NCBI RefSeq assembly: GCF_014696875.1
Contig: NZ_JACJQV010000192.1
Coordinates: 1 to 53,178 of the forward strand
From: Microcystis wesenbergii FACHB-1317
GTDB lineage: Bacteria > Cyanobacteriota > Cyanobacteriia > Cyanobacteriales > Microcystaceae
Direction: 5' to 3'
Length of the DNA stretch: 53,178 bases
The position numbers were made by a program, and so were the translations under genes. Below are positions 7,994 through 17,368 of the stretch, piece after piece (within the stretch, counting starts at the first letter, position 1; each line of letters opens with the position of its first letter). A model generated the notes under the pieces. It searched no databases. It had not been told where the DNA came from and saw only the letters and a list, made by a program, of their open reading frames with translations.

Positions 7994-9616
7994 ATGAACC
8001 GTCAAAAATTTACTTGGGGATATTCTAGTTATAAATTGCGTCAGAGAGAAAATTTTAAAGAATTTCTGTGTTTACTGGGATTATTAATAGCGGCCTTAAT
8101 TATTTATCTAGTGGGATTAGGTAATTTACCCTTGCGGGATTGGGATGAAGCGACCATTGCTCAGGTGGCCAAGGAAATTAGCCAAACCCCACTGGAACAA
8201 TTGCGCTGGTTATTTCCCAGTCTTTGGGGTGATCCCTACCTGAATAAACCGCCATTGATTCATAGTTTAATTGGTCTAACCTACCATTTCTGGGGCATCA
8301 ATGAGGCCAATACTAGACTAATTCCCGCTTTTTTTACAGCTTTATCGGTGCCGCTTCTTTATCTTCTCGGTCGAGAAATTTTTCCGGCTCGTTTGCCAGC
8401 TTTACTATCGGCCTTGATCTATTTAACTTTTTTGCCGGTGGTGCGCCATGGCCGTTTAGCCATGTTGGATGGAGCGGTATTGTGTTTTGAAATGCTGATG
8501 TTTGTTTGTTTACTGCGCTCACGGCGCGATTTACGCTGGTCTCTGGGGGCGGGGTTAGGATTTGCCCTCCTTTGTCTGACTAAGGGGATTATGGGGCTAT
8601 TATTGGCGGGTATCGGCTTGATTTTTCTGCTCTGGGATACTCCTCGGTTATTAACTTCTGCCTATTTTTGGTCGGGTTGGTTATTGGGAGCAACTCCCGC
8701 TTTTGCCTGGTATAGCGCCCAATTTTGGCACTACGAGCGGGAGTTTCTCGATTCCCTTTTTGTTCAACAGTTAAAGCGAGTTAGTGACGATCTGGACAAT
8801 CATCGCGGCCCGTTTTGGTATTATCTGCTGGAAATTCTTAAATATAGTTGGCCCTGGTTAATTTTCTCGGTTTGGGGTTTACGTTTAGCCCGTCAGGAAT
8901 ATCTCTACAGTTGGGCGAAGTTACTGTTAGTTTGGACGGGTGTTTATCTGCTGGTGGTTTCGGTAATGGCGACTAAGTTACCTTGGTATATTCTGCCGAT
9001 CTATCCGGCCTTGGCTTTAGCGGCCGGTTATGCCTTGGCGCAGCTGGGTAATCTTCCCATCGATCGCCCCTATAATCCGATCTGGTCAATTATTTTGGGT
9101 ATTATCGGCCTTGGGGCGGGTTTATTAGCTTTAATGGCCTATTTTCCTGGTAATTTTGCCCCGATCGAACCTGTCCATCCTTTGATTCTGTTAACCTTAT
9201 TGTCACTTTCCCTGACCATGGTGACAACGGCGATTTTGTTAGCCCGGCGCTCGGAACAATTCATCGTGGTTTTACTCTGGGGAATGTTGGTTTCTTTGTT
9301 TATTTTTGTCAATTCTCCCCTGTGGATATGGGAATTAAATGAGAATTTTCCCGTCAAACCGGTGGCGAGTTTAGTGCAGAAATATGTGCCAGCCGATCGC
9401 CCTGTTTATATTGCTTTTGCCTACGAGCGCCCCTCGTTAAATTTTTATAGTGGTCGTCGGGTTTTTCCCCTTGCTGCCGAAGAATTAATCAATCACTGGC
9501 AAAGTCACAAGCAACCTTACCTAATTATCGATCGTCAAACCAAAGAAGCTACTGATTTAGAAGGATTAAAGGCGATCAGATCCACGGATTCCGGTTGGTT
9601 TTTGGTGACGAAGTAG
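7994..9616 (+). CDS. ArnT/GT39-like integral membrane glycosyltransferase
   Basis: This is a polytopic GT-C glycosyltransferase of the PMT_2/ArnT group, which move a sugar from a polyprenyl-phosphate donor onto lipid or protein on the periplasmic side. The 540 residues show a first membrane helix at about 25-43 and then the loop motif RDWDEATIAQ, with the Asp-Glu pair (D51, E52) that is catalytic in this family. Some ten further hydrophobic helices and a soluble C-terminal tail (about 450-540, with YVPADRPVYIAFAYERPSLNFYSG) follow, as in ArnT-like proteins. The start codon follows a heptamer repeat array. The acceptor is unknown. Confidence 0.85.
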   Translation: MNRQKFTWGYSSYKLRQRENFKEFLCLLGLLIAALIIYLVGLGNLPLRDWDEATIAQVAKEISQTPLEQLRWLFPSLWGDPYLNKPPLIHSLIGLTYHFWGINEANTRLIPAFFTALSVPLLYLLGREIFPARLPALLSALIYLTFLPVVRHGRLAMLDGAVLCFEMLMFVCLLRSRRDLRWSLGAGLGFALLCLTKGIMGLLLAGIGLIFLLWDTPRLLTSAYFWSGWLLGATPAFAWYSAQFWHYEREFLDSLFVQQLKRVSDDLDNHRGPFWYYLLEILKYSWPWLIFSVWGLRLARQEYLYSWAKLLLVWTGVYLLVVSVMATKLPWYILPIYPALALAAGYALAQLGNLPIDRPYNPIWSIILGIIGLGAGLLALMAYFPGNFAPIEPVHPLILLTLLSLSLTMVTTAILLARRSEQFIVVLLWGMLVSLFIFVNSPLWIWELNENFPVKPVASLVQKYVPADRPVYIAFAYERPSLNFYSGRRVFPLAAEELINHWQSHKQPYLIIDRQTKEATDLEGLKAIRSTDSGWFLVTK

Positions 9617-9641
9617 TAGTGAGGTTAATTGTTAATTGGGT

Positions 9642-9690
9642 GCAGATCACATTGGCAAAAATACCGACAATCAGCAATTATCAGTGACTC
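9642..9690 (-). repeat. Dispersed repeat, inverted copy
   Basis: These 49 bases are a near-identical reverse complement of 40186-40234 (shared CTGATAATTGCTGATTGTCG core). They lie in the spacer between convergent genes and have no coding content. Confidence 0.7.
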
Positions 9691-9763
9691 CCGACTGCTA
9701 ACCCCAGGAAAAAGTTTTTCAGCAGCTCCTAGTTAATTTTAGAGGCCAAGTTCCGAAAAACCA

Positions 9764-9795
9764 GAAAAAAGCGGGGTAATTTGCAACTACCCCAC
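9764..9795 (-). terminator. Rho-independent terminator after gcvP
   Basis: Read on the minus strand, an 8-bp stem (9788-9795 with 9771-9778, one G-T pair) is followed directly by six T residues. It lies 23 bases past the gcvP stop codon. Confidence 0.85.
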
Positions 9796-9817
9796 TAATA
9801 TTATCAAGGAATTACGA

Positions 9818-12763
9818 TTACTTATAAGCGTCCATACCCTCACAGGAACAAACCAGATTTCTGTCCCCGTAGGCATTATCAACCCGTCCCACTACCGGCC
9901 AGAATTTATAATCTTGTAGCCAAGAAAGCGGGTAAGCTGCCTGTTGACGGGAATAGGGACGATTCCAATCATCAGCAGTTAAAACTGCGGCTGTGTGGGG
10001 GGCATTTTTTAAGGGATTATCGTGGATATCCATGCTACCATTAGCGATCGCTTGTACTTCTTGATAGATAGTTAACAAAGCTTCACAAAAACGGTCTAAT
10101 TCCCCCAAAGATTCGCTTTCCGTGGGTTCCACCATCATTGTACCCGCCACGGGCCAAGAAACCGTCGGTGCGTGGAAACCGAAATCCATCAAGCGTTTTG
10201 CCACATCTTCCACCTCGATGCCGGCCTGTTTTTTCAGGGGACGTAAATCAATCACGCACTCGTGGGCAACCGTTCCCGCGCTACCCTTAAATAAAACCGG
10301 ATAGGCCGACTCCAGACGAAAAGCCATATAATTAGCGTTCAAAATTGCCACTTCTGTCGCTTTTTTCAAGCCTGCTGCCCCCATCATAGCGATATACATC
10401 CAAGAAATCACCAAAATGCTGGCACTACCCCAAGGCGCGGCCGAAATTGCGCCAATCGAGTCCTGATGCTTACCGTTAGCGGTTTCTGGGGATAATTTCG
10501 CCAAAACCAGGGAAACATCGGGCAGAAAAGGCACTAAATGGGATTTTACTCCGATTGGTCCCATACCCGGTCCGCCACCACCGTGGGGAATACAGAAAGT
10601 TTTATGAAGATTCAAGTGACAGACATCAGCACCAAAATCCGCCGGACGACATAAACCCACCTGAGCATTCATATTCGCACCATCCATATAGACTTGACCA
10701 CCGTATTGATGAATCAAGGCGCAAATTTCGCTAATTCCCTGTTCAAAAACGCCGTGAGTGGAAGGATACGTTACCATCAAAGCCGCTAGATTATCCTGAT
10801 GCTTCTGGGCCTTAGTTTTCAGGTCATCAATATCAATATTGCCCCGAGAATCGCAATTAACCGCCACTACTTTCATACCACACATAACGGCGCTGGCAGG
10901 ATTAGTCCCGTGAGCGGACTCAGGAATTAAGCAAATCTGACGATGACCTTGACCGCGACTTTCATGGTAGGCTCGGATCACCTGTAAACCGGCATACTCT
11001 CCCTGGGAACCGGCGTTCGGTTGTAGAGAAATGCCATCAAACCCGGTAATTTCCCCTAACCAAGTCTCTAACTGTTGAAAGAGCAGTTGATAGCCTTCTG
11101 CTTGGTCAATCGGGGCAAAAGGGTGTAATTTGCCGAATTCTGCCCAAGTTACCGGAATCATCTCCGCTACGGCATTGAGTTTCATCGTACAGGAACCGAG
11201 GGGAATCATGGAAGTATTTAAGGCTAAATCCTTTGTTTCCAGACGGTGCAGATATCTGAGTAATTCCGTTTCCGAGTGGTAACGATTGAACACCGGTTCG
11301 GTAAGATAGGCACTGGTACGGGTTAAATTAGCGGGTAATTCTAGACTAATTTTCTCGACTAATTCCGCCGCGGTAAAGGGTAATTCCTCGGTGGGGGCAA
11401 AAATTTGCCATAAATCCCACACATCCCTGAGACTGGTGGTTTCATCGAGACTAATTCCTAGATTATTCTCATCAAAATAACGCAGATTAATCTTATGGGT
11501 TTTTGCCTTGGCGAAGATATCCTTAACTCCCGTGGATACCGTAACTTTGAGCGTATCGAAGTACGGTTCTTTCCCCACTTGATAACCCAACTTTTTTAAA
11601 CCATTTGCCAATAAAGCGGTTAATTTCTGCACTCTTTGGGCGATTTTCTTGATTCCTTCCGGTCCGTGATAGACCGCGTACATGGAAGCAATCACCGCTA
11701 GTAACACCTGTGCGGTACAAATATTACTGGTGGCTTTATCCCGGCGGATATGTTGTTCCCTGGTTTGCAAAGCTAAACGCAGTGCGGGTTTACCCTGACT
11801 ATCCTTCGATACCCCGACAATGCGCCCCGGAATGCTGCGTTTATAGGCATCTTTGGTGGCAAAATAAGCGGCATGGGGACCCCCATAACCCAAGGGAACC
11901 CCAAAGCGTTGACTGCTACCCACGGCAATATCAGCCCCCAATTCGCCGGGGGGAGTCAACAGGGCTAAACTGAGAATATCGGCGGCAACGGTGACTAAAG
12001 CCCCATTTTCCTGCGCTTTGGCGATAAATTCCCGATAGTCATAAATTACGCCATCGGTGGCTGGATATTGTAATAATGCGCCAAAAATCGGCGTTTGAAA
12101 GTCAAAGAGACGATGATCATCGATAATAATGTCAATACCTAAAGGAATCGCTCTGGTTTTAACAACTTCGATCGTTTGGGGATGGCAACTACTAGAGATA
12201 AAGAAAGCATTGGCTTTAGTTTTACACAGTCCATAACTCATACTCATCGCTTCCGCAGCTGCTGTTCCTTCATCGAGGAGGGAAGCGTTAGCAATTTCCA
12301 GACCGGTTAAGCTAGTGATGAGAGTTTGGAAGTTTAGGAGAGCTTCTAAGCGTCCTTGGGCGATTTCCGCTTGATAGGGAGTATAGGCGGTGTACCAACC
12401 CGGATTTTCTAAGATGTTGCGGAGAATTACCGGCGGGGTGATACAGTCATGGTAGCCCATGCCGATAAAGGAGCGAAATACCTGATTTTTGGAGGCAATA
12501 GCTTTTAATTGGGCAAGAGCGGCGTATTCACTCAAGGCAGGTGCTAGATTAAGGCTTTTTTGTAAACGAATTGCTGCGGGGACAGTTTTAGCGATTAATT
12601 CCTCAACGGTAGCAACACCCAAAACCGCCAGCATTTTCTCGATTTCCGTCTCCGTCGGCCCAATATGACGGTTAACAAAGCTATCGGTGCAGTCTAGCAG
12701 GTCTAGCAGGTCAGCAGGAGCGAATTCCTCGGTTTTCTCGGCCGTAATTGACCTATTTAGCAT
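9818..12763 (-). CDS. gcvP: Glycine dehydrogenase (decarboxylating), P-protein
   Basis: This is the PLP-dependent P-protein of the glycine cleavage system. It decarboxylates glycine and passes the aminomethyl group to lipoyl-GcvH; in cyanobacteria it serves photorespiratory glycine. The single chain of 981 residues has the fused N- and C-terminal halves of the homodimeric type. [17 protein letters not shown] is near the start, and the PLP lysine is in [18 protein letters not shown] (about residue 721). I prefer the ATG at 12763; an in-frame ATG at 12805 would add 14 residues but has no ribosome site. The other gcv genes are not in this window, and a terminator closes the unit. Confidence 0.97.
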   Translation of the reverse strand: MLNRSITAEKTEEFAPADLLDLLDCTDSFVNRHIGPTETEIEKMLAVLGVATVEELIAKTVPAAIRLQKSLNLAPALSEYAALAQLKAIASKNQVFRSFIGMGYHDCITPPVILRNILENPGWYTAYTPYQAEIAQGRLEALLNFQTLITSLTGLEIANASLLDEGTAAAEAMSMSYGLCKTKANAFFISSSCHPQTIEVVKTRAIPLGIDIIIDDHRLFDFQTPIFGALLQYPATDGVIYDYREFIAKAQENGALVTVAADILSLALLTPPGELGADIAVGSSQRFGVPLGYGGPHAAYFATKDAYKRSIPGRIVGVSKDSQGKPALRLALQTREQHIRRDKATSNICTAQVLLAVIASMYAVYHGPEGIKKIAQRVQKLTALLANGLKKLGYQVGKEPYFDTLKVTVSTGVKDIFAKAKTHKINLRYFDENNLGISLDETTSLRDVWDLWQIFAPTEELPFTAAELVEKISLELPANLTRTSAYLTEPVFNRYHSETELLRYLHRLETKDLALNTSMIPLGSCTMKLNAVAEMIPVTWAEFGKLHPFAPIDQAEGYQLLFQQLETWLGEITGFDGISLQPNAGSQGEYAGLQVIRAYHESRGQGHRQICLIPESAHGTNPASAVMCGMKVVAVNCDSRGNIDIDDLKTKAQKHQDNLAALMVTYPSTHGVFEQGISEICALIHQYGGQVYMDGANMNAQVGLCRPADFGADVCHLNLHKTFCIPHGGGGPGMGPIGVKSHLVPFLPDVSLVLAKLSPETANGKHQDSIGAISAAPWGSASILVISWMYIAMMGAAGLKKATEVAILNANYMAFRLESAYPVLFKGSAGTVAHECVIDLRPLKKQAGIEVEDVAKRLMDFGFHAPTVSWPVAGTMMVEPTESESLGELDRFCEALLTIYQEVQAIANGSMDIHDNPLKNAPHTAAVLTADDWNRPYSRQQAAYPLSWLQDYKFWPVVGRVDNAYGDRNLVCSCEGMDAYK

Positions 12764-12965
12764 ATTAATCTCGGTTTCAACAATTACAAAAGTGCTGCGT
12801 TTCATCGCTAGGGGTGATTTTAACGCAACTTGTAAAATTTTTGTAATATTTCAAGTCATCAGCTAGATAAGCTGCCTGCGCCTTTAAATTGCTTGTTGAA
12901 ATGAGGCAAGAGGCAAAGCACAAGGCAAATCCGCACCCCGTCAAGAAAAACTACGGGTTTCAACC

Positions 12966-13056
12966 TAAGTAGGGAGGCACAATTATTTGTAGGATGGGTT
13001 AGCGGTAGCGTAAACTATGCGGGCGTTGGGTTTCATGCTTCAACCCAACCTACGTT
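12966..13056 (-). repeat. Truncated inverted copy of the 7700-7817 element
   Basis: These 91 bases match the reverse complement of 7729-7819 closely, starting with the TAAGTAGG end. The other end of the element is missing. The sequence supplies the last codons and stop of the glycosyltransferase gene that ends at 13040. Confidence 0.75.
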
Positions 13057-13909
13057 CTAGACGCGGTTTAGTGATAATTCTTTGACAATAGAGTTGAATT
13101 CCCTGTAACTTGGCTAGGGAGAATTTGGGTTTAATTGCAAGGATCAGTAAAGACATAAAACTCATCCGCAGCAAGCGATAAACAAGGATAGTTAAAGTCG
13201 TATGTTTTTCGAGACTGAGAAGATAGCTGTAGATATTATGAGTTAGTCTTAGATAACCATAGCGACGGGTGATAGAAGATGGTTCATGAATGATTTTAAT
13301 CTGATTGGTAACAACGACTAAATAGCCTTGATTTGCGTATCTTCGGGAAAAATCAAAGTCTTCGTAGTAGAGAAAGTAATCGGGATCAAAATGGGGACAA
13401 GTGGAAAAATTAGAGAAGTTAATTAATAAACTGCATCCCGTCACCCAGTCGGGAATAAGATAGGGTTTATCTCCATAGTCTAAGGATTCCTCTACTACGT
13501 TAATTGTGCCGATTTTGGCATTGAATTTTCCCCAACCAAACCAGATTTTACCATCCGGTTCGTAAATTTCTGTACCAGCGATGGCAACTTCGGGATATTG
13601 CTGAAAAAATTTGCTTGCTTTCTCCAGAGAGTCCGGTAATAAGTAAGCATCGGGATTAACTAACCAAACAATAGCTTCTCTATCTTGTTGATAAATCCAA
13701 TCAAGTCCTAGATTACATCCTTTCCCAAATCCTAAATTTTCCCCCGCTTCAATAATCTTGACTCTTTGCGCTGCTAAAGATTGGATATTTTTATCTTCAG
13801 TGGAATTGTTAACAATGATGAGAGTAGCAGATAAGTTATCGTTGAGGGAAGCGATTAAACGCTTAATTAATTCCGCGCAATTGTAGTTAACCGTCAATAG
13901 ATAAATCAT
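13040..13909 (-). CDS. Family 2 glycosyltransferase (rhamnosyltransferase-like)
   Basis: This is a cytoplasmic GT-A enzyme that transfers a sugar from a nucleotide donor, probably in surface polysaccharide synthesis. The ATG at 13909 gives 289 residues beginning MIYLLTVNYNCAELIKRLI. TLIIVNNSTED, LVNPDAYLLPDSL (the DxD-like site) and YYEDFDFSRRYANQGY follow, a pattern seen in rhamnosyltransferases. The C-terminus is odd: the last codons (RRLG and stop) fall inside the repeat at 12966-13056, so the native tail may have been replaced by an insertion. The next two genes upstream on this strand are membrane proteins likely to be in the same pathway. Confidence 0.85.
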   Translation of the reverse strand: MIYLLTVNYNCAELIKRLIASLNDNLSATLIIVNNSTEDKNIQSLAAQRVKIIEAGENLGFGKGCNLGLDWIYQQDREAIVWLVNPDAYLLPDSLEKASKFFQQYPEVAIAGTEIYEPDGKIWFGWGKFNAKIGTINVVEESLDYGDKPYLIPDWVTGCSLLINFSNFSTCPHFDPDYFLYYEDFDFSRRYANQGYLVVVTNQIKIIHEPSSITRRYGYLRLTHNIYSYLLSLEKHTTLTILVYRLLRMSFMSLLILAIKPKFSLAKLQGIQLYCQRIITKPRLERRLG

Positions 13910-13973
13910 TACAGATAAAATGTAGGAGTCACTGGTAATTAACAATGGTTAGAGAATAGCTTTTCCGTGAGAA

Positions 13974-15578
13974 TTACTTTTTCTGGAGACGACAGAGATT
14001 AAAGTTTTCGATTTTGGTGGGAAAGGGTTGACAACTTTGGAAGTCAATAACGAGATTTTCCTTGGCTAAATCCTCCACTATATCAGGGGATTTTTTATTA
14101 AAGTCTGTCTGGAGAATGTAGAGAGATTCTGGGGGAGTATTAGCAATAAATGTCTCGGCATTTTTTCGCATTAAAGTTCCCTCACTGACTCCAGTATTGC
14201 CTTTGAGTCTTACAAAACGAGTCGAAGCGGGAAAATAAGGAACGATAAAAGATGTTCCTTCATCTCCCCAGATAACAATCGTGGAATTTTCGTAGGGTTT
14301 TAATGCTTGACTATCGATACCAAAATAACTATCTGACCATCCCATTCTCCACCAATCCATCGGTTTAACCATAGTGACAATTAAGGAAAATATTAGCAAA
14401 TTTATGATTAATAATGGTTTTCTGCGAGGATAAAGATAGGCAATAATCAAAATAATTAAAGTGGGAGTGATTAATTCTAATGGCATCAGATAACGATAGA
14501 TAGAAAATCCCACTAACCAAATAGAGTAAGCAGTCAGAGAAAAAGGCAGTAAAAACCCTAAAACTGCACCATGAGTTAAGTCAGGTTCAGAGGATAGATT
14601 GCGCTTAGAAATAGCACGAAAAATAATTACTACTATTAGTAAAATTATCAATAAATAGGTGATGGCTAATCGGCTATCTTGGAAAGGAACCTCAGAGACA
14701 AGAGTTTGTCTCTGGATAAAATAAACAGGATAAAACAACCATTGCCAGATATCTTTAGGTAAATATTGTATCCCTTTAAAATTGTAGTCGGTTTCAATAT
14801 AAGGAGATTGAAAGATTTTATTATAGAAGGGAAAAAGAGGATTAGCAAACTTTGTCCACATTAGGATAATCCAATAACCAGCAGTGAGACTAACCCCCAG
14901 GGCCATTGAGAGAATTGATAGAATTAAATTGCGTAACTTTTCTGACCAAGAATTAGGTAAAAAATTAATGGCTACCAACAAGCTAATACTATATAAAGCA
15001 TTAGTTAATTTTAATCCCGTTGCCAATCCTAATAAGAGTCCAGCTAAAAGAATATTTTTAGAGGGAATTGGCAGATTTTTCCCTAAACTACTAACTATAA
15101 AAAATAATCCTACCAGAACGAAAACACTGGTGGTATTATCACCAATACTGGTTCCTAACTCCGAGATATAGGCTGCCCCAAAAATACTGGTAATCGCTGC
15201 CGCTATGCTTAGAGTTATCTTGTATCTTTCGGAAACTTTATCGAGGGAATGATAGGTAATTAGGTGAACTAACCATTGATTTAACCCGTGAAATCCTCCC
15301 ATTAAAAACCCGACGACAATTGGAGGCAGTTTCAGATAATAAATAGCGACAAAGAAGGGAACATCAATCAGGGGGTTAAAAAAAGTTTGTATCTGTGCGG
15401 GTAGGACATCATACTTAAACCTTCCTGTCAATAACATATAGGGATTATAGAAATGATAATTGCGTAAATCCCAACTAACATCTTGACCTAAGATAACCGA
15501 GATAATTCCTAAAGCAATAAAGTAGATAATTGCCCAAAATAAGGGATGAGAAAGTGGAAAAAGTTTCAGAGTTGTCAT
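13974..15578 (-). CDS. Polytopic membrane protein, probable GT-C glycosyltransferase
   Basis: The 534-residue protein has about ten to twelve hydrophobic helices. Its first extracytoplasmic loop contains GQDVSWDLRNYHFYNPYMLL, which resembles the acidic first loop of GT-C enzymes. The C-terminal part (about 430-534) is soluble and ends SCQPFPTKIENFNLCRLQKK. No family was recognised with confidence. It lies 65 bases after one putative glycosyltransferase and before another on the same strand, so a role in assembling a cell-surface glycan is inferred from context. Confidence 0.65.
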   Translation of the reverse strand: MTTLKLFPLSHPLFWAIIYFIALGIISVILGQDVSWDLRNYHFYNPYMLLTGRFKYDVLPAQIQTFFNPLIDVPFFVAIYYLKLPPIVVGFLMGGFHGLNQWLVHLITYHSLDKVSERYKITLSIAAAITSIFGAAYISELGTSIGDNTTSVFVLVGLFFIVSSLGKNLPIPSKNILLAGLLLGLATGLKLTNALYSISLLVAINFLPNSWSEKLRNLILSILSMALGVSLTAGYWIILMWTKFANPLFPFYNKIFQSPYIETDYNFKGIQYLPKDIWQWLFYPVYFIQRQTLVSEVPFQDSRLAITYLLIILLIVVIIFRAISKRNLSSEPDLTHGAVLGFLLPFSLTAYSIWLVGFSIYRYLMPLELITPTLIILIIAYLYPRRKPLLIINLLIFSLIVTMVKPMDWWRMGWSDSYFGIDSQALKPYENSTIVIWGDEGTSFIVPYFPASTRFVRLKGNTGVSEGTLMRKNAETFIANTPPESLYILQTDFNKKSPDIVEDLAKENLVIDFQSCQPFPTKIENFNLCRLQKK

Positions 15579-15617
15579 AATTAAAAGTTCAAGATTTATT
15601 TGTTTAGTTTTACTAGC

Positions 15618-16988
15618 TTAACTTGGCAATTTATAGTTAAGGATGAGACTAAGATTACCTAGTAACAATCCCCCCAAGACAATAAGCATGATTATTTTAA
15701 CAAAATTAGTTAAAATTTTCGATTTTTTCTCGGTTAAATCATTCAAGAAAAATCCCCCTAAAATAATTGCCGTTCCGATAATAAAGTAATATCTACCGTA
15801 AGGGGAACTCAAAACCCAATCCTTAATATTTAAATTCACCGACCAAACGACAAGAAAACTAAAGATAGTGGCAGCAGTGATAAAATCAGAGTTTTTACGA
15901 AAATCGTCTAAGAATATACCAAGCACCAGAAAGAGAAATCCATAGTAAGGAATTACATACCAAGCATAGTAATGACTTTGAGCACCAGAAAAGGTGAGAA
16001 GAATTGTATAGATTAATATAGGAAAAATTACTAATCGTATTTTAGATATTTTCAAAGGAAATCTGGACACTAACAGGAGAGTGATCCAACTAAAAATTAA
16101 CCAACCATCCTCAAAAAAAACTGTGGGTAAAACTAGATTTTTTAACATAGCAAAATCCGTAAAGCGATTTTTATGTTCTTGAACAGTAGTTAAAAACCAA
16201 CTAAAATCATAAAACCAACCGTAAAGGTAATACAAACCAAAGGATAAAACTGCCGTCAGAGAAGCGATTAAGCTATCTCGCCAATTTTTTTGTAATAACA
16301 GTAAAGCGACTAGAGAAGCTAGAATATATAATCCTGTCACCTTAACTAAAGGTGCTAAACCCCCTAAAAATATAGCCAAATATAGATACTTTTTTTGAGA
16401 CTTTTCACCGTACTGAAAGAATAAAAGTGCTACCGCTAAACTTAGACATAATAATAAATTTTCACTAACTGCTAAACGAGATAAAAAAACCGTATTGGGG
16501 TTAGTGGCAAAAATTAAAGAAGTTATAATCGCCACACTGGTATTAGTCAAACGTAAAGCTAATAAATAAAGTAAGAAAATAGAGAGAGTACCAAAAACTA
16601 AAGAAGGAATCCTAATTACTGTTAAACTACAGTCAAAAAATTCCTTTGCTCCCGATAAAATAGCCGTCATACCCACAATTAATCCAAACAAGGGAGGATG
16701 ATCGAACCAAGGGGTAACAAAACGATAACGAACGGCAGTTTTTTCCCAAACTGTCACCAGAAAATCATCCGTGGGACTGAGGAAAGACCAACTGGTAGGA
16801 ACTCCCTCTTGAATCAAACTCATGCCACTCCAAGCAAAAGCAAATTCATCTTGAGTCCAGTTATAGGGAGGCAAGGAATCGTACTGATAATATCTTAAGA
16901 TAAAACCTAATCCAGTAATTAAAAAACCCAGAAATAGACGGTAATCAAACTTTTCAAAATGCTTAAATAGAAAATCTCGTTGCATCAT
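15618..16988 (-). CDS. GT39/PMT_2-type membrane glycosyltransferase
   Basis: This 456-residue integral membrane protein belongs to the dolichyl/polyprenyl-phosphate mannose transferase superfamily. After the first helix (about 17-32) comes the first-loop acidic pair in PYNWTQDEFAFAWSG (D47, E48). HPPLFGLIVG follows, the HPP motif common in PMT_2 proteins. About ten helices follow. It ends after a final hydrophobic segment with almost no soluble tail. It is the first gene of a minus-strand group of three. Confidence 0.8.
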   Translation of the reverse strand: MMQRDFLFKHFEKFDYRLFLGFLITGLGFILRYYQYDSLPPYNWTQDEFAFAWSGMSLIQEGVPTSWSFLSPTDDFLVTVWEKTAVRYRFVTPWFDHPPLFGLIVGMTAILSGAKEFFDCSLTVIRIPSLVFGTLSIFLLYLLALRLTNTSVAIITSLIFATNPNTVFLSRLAVSENLLLCLSLAVALLFFQYGEKSQKKYLYLAIFLGGLAPLVKVTGLYILASLVALLLLQKNWRDSLIASLTAVLSFGLYYLYGWFYDFSWFLTTVQEHKNRFTDFAMLKNLVLPTVFFEDGWLIFSWITLLLVSRFPLKISKIRLVIFPILIYTILLTFSGAQSHYYAWYVIPYYGFLFLVLGIFLDDFRKNSDFITAATIFSFLVVWSVNLNIKDWVLSSPYGRYYFIIGTAIILGGFFLNDLTEKKSKILTNFVKIIMLIVLGGLLLGNLSLILNYKLPS

Positions 16989-17368
16989 TATTCTGAAATT
17001 AGCTCGCTATTTATTTTTTTGGGTGAACCCGTGCTATTGTATCACGGTTTGACGGTTAAATTTTTTAACAAACCCAGATCGATTAAACACCTGATTATCG
17101 AGATGATTTAACCTTGATAATTTCTCCTTCGTAAATTCTCAGGGGTATCAAATGGCAAACTCATCTTTATAGCCAACTCCAGACAAGGGACTCATTTCTG
17201 GCAGAAAAGTTCCCCAGTTTCTCCCTGCTAAACTACCACTTAAGAGATTGACATTACCATCAGCAATATGCTAAAAAACATTAGCTTGATAGCCGAGTAA
17301 CAACAATTACCCCGTTAAAAATCCCGATATTTTCCCCTAAAGCAAACATCTTGTCCTTGGTTGTAAAC
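16989..17368. other. Divergent spacer with a decayed coding fragment
   Basis: This 380-bp spacer lies between divergently transcribed glycosyltransferase genes and must contain their promoters, which I cannot place. A minus-strand gene remnant occupies about 17148-17295. Confidence 0.45.
17148..17295 (-). pseudogene. Decayed gene fragment in the spacer
   Basis: On the minus strand a reading frame encodes ADGNVNLLSGSLAGRNWG and continues to DEFAI and a TGA at 17148-17150. Upstream, the same frame (LLLGYQANVF) is interrupted by TAG near 17268. There is no plausible start. The parent gene is not recognised. The protein-like composition suggests a 3' relic. Confidence 0.3.

Noticed and set aside
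12764-13039. Glycine riboswitch upstream of gcvP
   Set aside because: I looked for a structured leader on the minus strand but saw no conserved aptamer core; part of the region is repeat DNA.
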